From the NCBI GenBank assembly GCA_002338605.1, contig DDIP01000054.1:1007-12584 (forward strand): a stretch of DNA of 11,578 nucleotides. The letters are read 5' to 3'. The translations under genes were made by a program, and so were the position numbers. This document shows positions 7,741 to 11,578 of the stretch, one piece after another; position 1 is the stretch's first letter; every line of letters starts with the position of its first letter. Under the pieces are notes generated by a model that was not told the origin of the DNA, searched no databases, and saw only the letters and a list, made by a program, of their open reading frames with translations. This DNA is from Proteobacteria bacterium UBA1847 (GTDB lineage: Bacteria; Pseudomonadota; Gammaproteobacteria; Steroidobacterales; Woeseiaceae).

Positions 7741-7990
7741 GGCCCACCTTTCGCGAGTGCGTGCCGGCCGTGCTTGAATACGCTCGGGGTATTCCGAATG
7801 AAGCCAGGCATCCGCCACGCGCGCAGCTTGTGCAGTTGGCGGGGGGGCATGTCGCTTTTAATCCGGCCCAGCCGCATTAGCTCATGAAATTTGTATAAAA
7901 GCTTGTTAAATCATTGATAACTCTATGTTTTCATGTTCTTGTGAGTGGCAGCGGGCTTTGGCAACCGTACAATATAAGTGACCGAATTCA
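7741..7990. other. Non-coding stretch between trhA and the csp promoter
   Basis: No gene is supported here. The first half is GC-rich and contains a hairpin-capable sequence at 7776-7794 and a run of seven G (7841-7847). From about 7875 to 7940 the base composition turns AT-rich, unlike the flanking genes, and includes an inverted pair CATGAAA (7883-7889) and TTTCATG (7929-7935) separated by 39 bases. TACAAT at 7968-7973 resembles a -10 box but has no matching -35 at normal spacing. The AT-rich patch lies roughly 55-120 bases upstream of the csp promoter and could bend DNA or bind a regulator, but nothing specific can be named. Confidence 0.5.
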
Positions 7991-8018
7991 TTGACTTAGC
8001 CGCTTCGAGGGATATACT
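7991..8018 (+). promoter_or_regulatory. Sigma-70 promoter of the cold-shock gene
   Basis: The -35 element TTGACT (7991-7996, five of six consensus bases) and the -10 element TATACT (8013-8018, five of six) are separated by a 16-base spacer. Transcription would begin near A8025. This gives a leader of about 145 nt before the csp ATG, similar to the long leader of E. coli cspA. Confidence 0.8.
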
Positions 8019-8024
8019 GCCCGC

Positions 8025-8169
8025 AGCTAGAATGATCGGCTGAATTTATGTCCACCATTACGAAGTTCCACAGAGTACCTCGTCCTGATCTTCATAAGTT
8101 TCAAGCACATCTCTTGCGTAACCGCCTTCGAGAGAGGGCAACAACTTTTGACTATTTAGGATTAGAAAA
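8025..8169 (+). promoter_or_regulatory. Long 5' leader of the cold-shock mRNA
   Basis: The leader begins at the predicted start of transcription and ends at the csp ATG. It holds a short stem with a GNRA loop, GCCTTC (8124-8129) pairing with GAGGGC (8134-8139) around GAGA, placed 18 bases before the Shine-Dalgarno AGGA (8158-8161). A GTCCTGA segment (8082-8088) could pair with the ribosome site, and a 44-codon reading frame spans most of the leader. Long structured leaders are the known control element of cspA-type genes, where folding changes with temperature and alters mRNA stability and translation. That this leader behaves the same way is inferred from its length and position. Confidence 0.6.
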
Positions 8170-8182
8170 ATGTCTACAGTAA
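8048..8182 (+). CDS. Possible 44-residue leader ORF overlapping the csp start
   Basis: An ATG at 8048 opens a frame that runs to TAA at 8180-8182, passing through the csp Shine-Dalgarno and overlapping the first four csp codons in another frame. The predicted product starts [18 protein letters not shown] and continues with a basic, helix-prone stretch rich in Leu and Arg, ending in [11 protein letters not shown]. It is not recognised as a known family. For translation: it begins only about 23 nt after the predicted transcription start, lies wholly on the csp mRNA, and its composition is peptide-like. Against: there is no clear ribosome site, and third codon positions are only about 36 percent G or C (16 of 44), unlike the neighbouring genes. 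It may be a translated regulatory uORF or simply an open stretch of structured leader. Confidence 0.3.
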   Translation: MSTITKFHRVPRPDLHKFQAHLLRNRLRERATTFDYLGLEKCLQ

Positions 8183-8376
8183 CCGGAACCGTAAAATGGT
8201 TTAACGAGGCCAAAGGCTTTGGCTTCATCGAGCAAGAGTCAGGTCCTGACGTATTCGCTCACTTCAGCAACATTCAAGGCAGCGGATTCAAGACGCTGGC
8301 CGAAGGCCAGAAAGTCGAGTTCACTGTAACTGACGGCCAGAAAGGTCCTCAGGCAGAGAACATCGTTCCGCTCTAG
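8170..8376 (+). CDS. CspA-family cold-shock RNA chaperone
   Basis: A 68-residue single cold-shock domain covering the whole length of the CspA family. It binds single-stranded RNA and DNA and melts secondary structure, keeping mRNA translatable. The RNP1 motif KGFGFI (15-20) and RNP2 motif VFAHF (28-32) are intact, with the aromatic residues W11, F18, F20, F29 and F32 in place, and the C-terminal PQAENIVPL is typical. AGGA at 8158-8161 is a good ribosome site eight bases from the ATG. The gene stands alone with its own promoter, long leader and terminator, the arrangement of a strongly expressed, post-transcriptionally regulated csp gene. Which paralogue it equals (CspA, C, E or G), and whether it is cold-induced, cannot be told from the protein. 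Confidence 0.97.
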   Translation: MSTVTGTVKWFNEAKGFGFIEQESGPDVFAHFSNIQGSGFKTLAEGQKVEFTVTDGQKGPQAENIVPL

Positions 8377-8400
8377 TAGCGAAACGAAGCTGAACGATCA

Positions 8401-8429
8401 GGCGAGGTCTTCGGACCTCGCCTTTTTTT
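8401..8429 (+). terminator. Intrinsic terminator of the cold-shock gene, TTCG loop
   Basis: GGCGAGGTC (8401-8409) and GACCTCGCC (8414-8422) form a perfect nine-pair stem closed by TTCG with a C-G closing pair, the very stable cUUCGg tetraloop. Seven T follow (8423-8429). The stop codon of the convergent NTF2-like gene (8430-8428) lies inside the T-tract, so the two genes overlap at their 3' signals. Confidence 0.96.
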
Positions 8430-8877
8430 ATTCCGCTGGGATCCTGGTTGCCTGCCAGGCGACAACCTGCCAATGACCGTCACGGCGCAGGAATGTGCCG
8501 GTGTTGAAGTAGTACTCGGCACCGTTCGTCTCGCTGTTCGCTGTCGGCTGGCCCACAAGCTTGAACGCGACGATCGCGGTATCGCCGTAGACCCGGATAT
8601 CGATGTCGGTGGCCGAGTACACCATAGCCGGAGGCGAGTCCTCTGCATCGACGTCACTAAAGCCGGCCATAATTTCGGGTTTGCCAAATCTCAGGCCTGC
8701 CGATGACGTGTAAACCAGGTCGTCGGCCCAGAATGCGACATGAGCAGCCTCCGTATCAGCACCGGCGAGGAATGACTTCAGCATGGCAGTGAGGTCATCG
8801 ACGTCGGATGCGTAACTCGTCGTGGACAACATACCGGACAAAATCACAAGGCTTGCAAGTCGAACGATGATCTTCAT
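8428..8877 (-). CDS. Secreted NTF2/SnoaL-like protein (DUF4440 type)
   Basis: A 149-residue protein with a Sec signal peptide (hydrophobic core about 5-18, likely cut after SYA at residue 23), so the mature part of about 126 residues is probably periplasmic. The mature sequence has the cone-shaped NTF2-like layout: an N-terminal helix (DVDDLTAMLKSFLAG), a helix plus WADDLVYTSSAG, the GKPEIMAGF element, and strands VYSATDIDIRVYGDTAIVAFKL, NTGTFLRRDGHWQVVAWQATRI. That order and the closing HWQVVAWQATR strand are characteristic of DUF4440/SnoaL_3 proteins. Such folds bind small molecules or act as simple enzymes; no specific catalytic residues can be assigned here. AAGGAG (8888-8883) lies five bases before the ATG. 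It is divergent from the ABC transporter gene with 34 bases between starts, so expression of the two may be linked. Confidence 0.85.
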   Translation of the reverse strand: MKIIVRLASLVILSGMLSTTSYASDVDDLTAMLKSFLAGADTEAAHVAFWADDLVYTSSAGLRFGKPEIMAGFSDVDAEDSPPAMVYSATDIDIRVYGDTAIVAFKLVGQPTANSETNGAEYYFNTGTFLRRDGHWQVVAWQATRIPAE

Positions 8878-8911
8878 ATCGGCTCCTTATTTTCACGTAT
8901 TCTAGGCGGCT

Positions 8912-10738
8912 ATGGCCGACAACAACAACAACAACTCCGCCGGATTCCTGCTACGGGCGCTTGGCGTTTTCGGATACAGCCGTCGGGCACTGGACCTCGT
9001 CTGGACGACCAGTCGCCCACTAACCATCAGCCTGGCGTTGCTCACTCTGGTTGGCGGCGTATTGCCGGCCATCGTTGCCTATATCGGCCAGCTGATCGTT
9101 GACGGAGTCGTTGCTGCGACCCAGGCCACTGATCCGGATACGCAGAGAATCCTGTGGCTCGTTGCACTGGAAGCCGGCGTCGTAGTCGCCGTCGCAGCAA
9201 CGCAGAGAGGAATTTCAGCCAGCCAGTCCCTGTTGCGAGCCCTGCTCGGCCAGCGCGTCAACGTGATGATCCTCGAAAAAGCGATGACACTTGAGCTCGC
9301 GCATTTTGAGGACTCGGAGTTCTACGACAAGCTGACGCAAGCCCGCCGTGAGGCCTCGAGTCGGCCGTTAAGCCTGGTTACCAAGACATTCGGCCTCGTC
9401 CAGAACCTGATTTCGCTCGCCAGCTACTCGGTACTGTTGTTTGCGTTCTCACCCTGGGCCGTCGTCATCCTTGTTGCTGCCGGTCTGCCATCGTTTTTTG
9501 CGGAGGCGAAATTCTCCGGCGATGCGTTTCGACTGTTTCGCTGGCGTTCTCCGGACACCCGCATGCAGCTTTACCTGGAAACCGTCATCGCGCGAGAAGA
9601 TGGCGTAAAAGAGGTCAAGCTGTTCCAGCTTGGACCGCGTTTGCTGCAGCGCTACCGTGACATCTTTGCGAAGTTGTTTATCGAAGATCGCAAACTGACA
9701 ATTCGGCGAGACACCTGGGGATTCATTCTCGGTCTGCTCTCGATATCCGCGCTGTACGGAGCGTACGGTTGGATCGTCGTCGCCGCGATCGGAGGCGCCA
9801 TTACGCTGGGCGCCATGACCATGTACCTGGTGTTGTTCCGTCAGGGTCAATCTGCGGTCGCGGCAATACTGACCTCGGTTAGCGGCATGTACGAAGACAA
9901 TCTGTATTTGTCCAACCTGTACGAATACCTTGAGCAGCCCGTACCGCATCGACCCGGCGCCGCAATACGCGGTCCGGACCCCGCTCGTGGCCTGGAGTTC
10001 GACAATGTGTCGTTTCGCTATGCGGGAGCGGACCAGAATGCACTGACCGGAATCAGCCTGCAGATCAGGCCGGGTGAAAGCCTGGCGCTGGTCGGCGAAA
10101 ACGGTTCCGGCAAGACAACGCTGATCAAACTTTTGACCCGGCTATATGAACCGACCGAAGGGCGCATACTGCTCGACGGACTGGATCTCCAGGAGTGGGA
10201 TGTCGAGACCCTGCGCAGTCGAGTCGGGGTTATTTTCCAGGACTTCGGTCGCTACCAGTTTTCGGTCGGCGAGAACATTGGCGCAGGCGATGTACGTCAC
10301 ATCGACGACAAGGCCCGCTGGCAGGCAGCGGCGACGACCGGCCTTGCCGCACCGTTCATCGAGGAAATGCCGGACAGCTACGACACACAACTCGGTCGAT
10401 GGTTTAAAGGCGGGCGCGAACTGTCTGGAGGCCAATGGCAAAAGATTGCACTATCGCGCGCCTTCATGCGCACCGACGCCGACATCCTGGTCCTCGATGA
10501 ACCGACTGCCGCCATGGATGCTTCGTCGGAAGCTGAAGTGTTCGAGCACTTTCGTACAGCCAGCAGCAACAAGATGACCATCCTGATATCGCACCGCTTT
10601 TCAACCGTTCGAGCAGCCGCTCAAATTGTAGTCATTCACCAGGGCAAGATCCTTGAGCGCGGCAATCACGAAAGCCTGCTGGCCGAGGATGGTCAGTACG
10701 CGCACTTGTTCAAACTGCAGGCGCGCGGTTACCAATAA
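8912..10738 (+). CDS. ABC exporter half-transporter (fused membrane and ATPase domains)
   Basis: A 608-residue protein with an N-terminal exporter-type transmembrane domain (hydrophobic stretches near 38-65, 81-98, 160-195 and 268-322) and a C-terminal nucleotide-binding domain from about residue 360. Walker A is GENGSGKT (395-402), the Q-loop is at VIFQDFGRY (440-448), the ABC signature LSGGQ is at 504-508, Walker B ILVLDE at 525-530 and the switch His at 561 (SHRFS). All ATPase motifs are intact. With one membrane and one ATPase domain it should work as a dimer in the inner membrane. No partner half-transporter, adaptor or outer-membrane channel gene is adjacent, so a homodimer is most likely. 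The substrate is unknown (lipid, peptide or drug are all possible). Residues 4-8 are five Asn. The ribosome site is weak: AGG at 8904-8906, five bases from the ATG. Confidence 0.94.
   Translation: MADNNNNNSAGFLLRALGVFGYSRRALDLVWTTSRPLTISLALLTLVGGVLPAIVAYIGQLIVDGVVAATQATDPDTQRILWLVALEAGVVVAVAATQRGISASQSLLRALLGQRVNVMILEKAMTLELAHFEDSEFYDKLTQARREASSRPLSLVTKTFGLVQNLISLASYSVLLFAFSPWAVVILVAAGLPSFFAEAKFSGDAFRLFRWRSPDTRMQLYLETVIAREDGVKEVKLFQLGPRLLQRYRDIFAKLFIEDRKLTIRRDTWGFILGLLSISALYGAYGWIVVAAIGGAITLGAMTMYLVLFRQGQSAVAAILTSVSGMYEDNLYLSNLYEYLEQPVPHRPGAAIRGPDPARGLEFDNVSFRYAGADQNALTGISLQIRPGESLALVGENGSGKTTLIKLLTRLYEPTEGRILLDGLDLQEWDVETLRSRVGVIFQDFGRYQFSVGENIGAGDVRHIDDKARWQAAATTGLAAPFIEEMPDSYDTQLGRWFKGGRELSGGQWQKIALSRAFMRTDADILVLDEPTAAMDASSEAEVFEHFRTASSNKMTILISHRFSTVRAAAQIVVIHQGKILERGNHESLLAEDGQYAHLFKLQARGYQ
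8921..8935 (+). repeat. (AAC)5 trinucleotide repeat in the ABC transporter start
   Basis: Five consecutive AAC codons follow ATG-GCC-GAC, giving Asn4 to Asn8. Changes in repeat number would keep the frame and alter only the length of a polar tail ahead of the first membrane segment. Confidence 0.9.
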
Positions 10739-10740
10739 TC

Positions 10741-10768
10741 CACTAGCGAGTCATATTGCTCGCGAGTG
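10741..10768. other. Imperfect hairpin at the ABC / HDOD convergent junction
   Basis: CACT and GCGAG (10741-10744, 10746-10750) pair with CTCGC and AGTG (10759-10763, 10765-10768), with one A-G mismatch and an eight-base loop. It overlaps the HDOD stop codon and starts three bases after the ABC stop codon. No T-tract follows on either strand, so it is not a standard intrinsic terminator, but it is the only structured element at this junction. Confidence 0.4.
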
Positions 10769-11578
10769 ACAACACGCGTTCTTCCTGCCGCTCGCTGATG
10801 TCGGCGACGTCCTGCAAGTCCTCGTCGTTCAGTCCGAGCGGCCTGGCGTATTCTTCAAGGCTTTCCCGATCCTCCAATTGCACTGTCGAGTTCTCAACGG
10901 CCGCAACGCTTGCACGCAGAATGAGTCCCAATCTCGAACTGCACTGGGCATCGCCGAGGGCTCGGCACTGGTAGGCTGCGAGCATCGGTTCGGGCAATGA
11001 CCATGCCCGGGCGAGCTCCGCTGTCAGGAATCTGTGATCGGTATCGAATGCTTCGGCAAGCAGTCGGGTCAGCGCTCCCGTACCCGGCTCCGCAACGGCT
11101 TTGCGCAGCACTTTGTCACTTCGTTGCGGTTCCATGTGCGCCAAAGCCATCAGCCCAAGGTTGAAACAAAGTCCCGTCGTGTAGGCGAGATCACGATCCG
11201 CATCGGGCGCGGCGTCATCCATGGCCGCGATTTTTTTGCAACATTCCGCAACCTTCAGTGAATCAACCCAGAATCGCTCGACCTTAAAACCCGGGCAGTC
11301 TTTGCTGTTAAATGATTGCTGAATCGCCATTGCGAGGACCAACGACCGGACGGTATCAACACCCAGCACCCGGGAGATTGCCTCGCGTATCTTGTAGAGC
11401 GGCTCTGCAAGGCCGAAATAGGCTGAATTGGCAAGTCCCAGCAACTTGGCGCAGATACCCGGATCGCCCTCCACGACCTCGGCGACTTTATCGGCATCGA
11501 TGAACTCATCACCGAAGCACGTCAGTATCTTCTGTGCTGTCACAGGAAGTGGTGGTAGAACTGCAATCGATTCCGCGA
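10743..11578 (-). CDS. HDOD-domain protein, 5' end outside the window
   Basis: Visible for 277 residues, from a TAG at 10745-10743 to the right edge, where the frame is still open. The GTG at 11543 is not the start: upstream codons in the same frame read IAVLPPLP, the usual opening of an HDOD domain. Other family features are EGDPGICAKLLGLANSAYFG, the GVDTVRSLVLAMAI helix and the TTGLCFNLGLMALAH segment. HDOD domains are relatives of HD hydrolases that usually lack the full metal-binding set; they serve in signalling, often with c-di-GMP or chemotaxis-type regulators. The HDOD region takes up about the first 205 visible residues. The rest is a charged C-terminal tail (RESLEEYARPLGL, DISERQEERVLSL). 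Any N-terminal receiver or other domain would lie outside the window. It is convergent with the ABC gene, four bases apart. Confidence 0.9.
   Translation of the reverse strand, partial: AESIAVLPPLPVTAQKILTCFGDEFIDADKVAEVVEGDPGICAKLLGLANSAYFGLAEPLYKIREAISRVLGVDTVRSLVLAMAIQQSFNSKDCPGFKVERFWVDSLKVAECCKKIAAMDDAAPDADRDLAYTTGLCFNLGLMALAHMEPQRSDKVLRKAVAEPGTGALTRLLAEAFDTDHRFLTAELARAWSLPEPMLAAYQCRALGDAQCSSRLGLILRASVAAVENSTVQLEDRESLEEYARPLGLNDEDLQDVADISERQEERVLSLASNMTR

Noticed and set aside
7407..7880. A 157-codon frame overlapping trhA and extending past its end
   Set aside because: Most of it is trhA in another frame; the part beyond 7740 has no ribosome site or recognisable sequence. Not evidence of a gene in the gap.
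7961..7980. A sigma-54-like TGGCA or a second promoter around TACAAT
   Set aside because: TGGCA here has no TTGC element at the right spacing, and TACAAT lacks a -35 at 15-19 bases. The TTGACT/TATACT pair just downstream is far better.
9449..9949. A 166-codon minus-strand frame in the ABC transporter membrane domain
   Set aside because: It is opposite a transporter with complete motifs downstream in one uninterrupted frame; the product is charged and unlike any family I know.
11541..11543. GTG as the start of the HDOD gene
   Set aside because: The upstream codons in frame read IAVLPPLP, which belongs to the HDOD domain itself, so the gene continues beyond the window edge.
1..11578. Search for a defence island, mobile element, toxin-antitoxin pair, CRISPR or tRNA
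   Set aside because: No direct repeat array, transposase, integrase, small toxin-like pair or tRNA-like cloverleaf was seen; gene content is chromosomal housekeeping, signalling and envelope functions.

Overview
The window looks like ordinary chromosome of a free-living, Gram-negative gammaproteobacterium of moderately high GC. The protein families point that way: a CspA-type cold-shock protein, a YqfA/TrhA-type PAQR membrane protein, YbjQ-family proteins, a lipobox lipoprotein suited to the outer membrane, a hybrid GGDEF-EAL signalling protein and an HDOD protein. Marine or sediment lineages (Chromatiales/Woeseiales-like) would fit, but this is an impression from family content and not a placement. 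I see no tRNA, rRNA, insertion sequence, phage gene or CRISPR array.

Layout, left to right. The 3' part of nadC (+) runs off the left edge and meets, tail to tail, a large GAF-PAS-PAS-GGDEF-EAL cyclic-di-GMP enzyme (-). Divergent from that enzyme is a 640-residue lipoprotein with DUF4382-like and DUF5666-like regions (+), closed by a strong hairpin terminator. A compact three-gene operon on the minus strand follows, in transcription order: a soluble YbjQ protein, a membrane-anchored YbjQ paralogue and a membrane-anchored M48 metallopeptidase, with junctions of +1 and -4 bases. Divergent from it is trhA (+). Then comes the only long gap (7741-8169), which holds a near-consensus sigma-70 promoter and a leader of about 145 nt for a cold-shock gene (+), itself closed by a terminator with a cUUCGg loop. 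The stop codon of a secreted NTF2/DUF4440-like protein (-) lies in that terminator's T-tract. Thirty-four bases upstream of its start begins a divergent 608-residue ABC exporter half-transporter (+). It ends four bases from an HDOD-domain gene (-) that runs off the right edge.

How the genes relate. Apart from the YbjQ-YbjQ-M48 operon there is no multi-gene pathway here. Strands alternate almost gene by gene and convergent junctions are very tight (4-bp overlap, 76-bp gap with terminator, 51-bp gap with overlapping terminator, 4-bp gap). Signalling and stress themes recur (c-di-GMP turnover, HDOD, cold shock, membrane proteolysis), but shared regulation is not shown by the sequence.

The two places most worth a second look are the cold-shock leader and the YbjQ-YbjQ-M48 operon. 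The leader contains a 44-codon open reading frame running through the csp Shine-Dalgarno and start codon, plus a GNRA-loop hairpin. I did not find a clear-cut new defence or mobile system.
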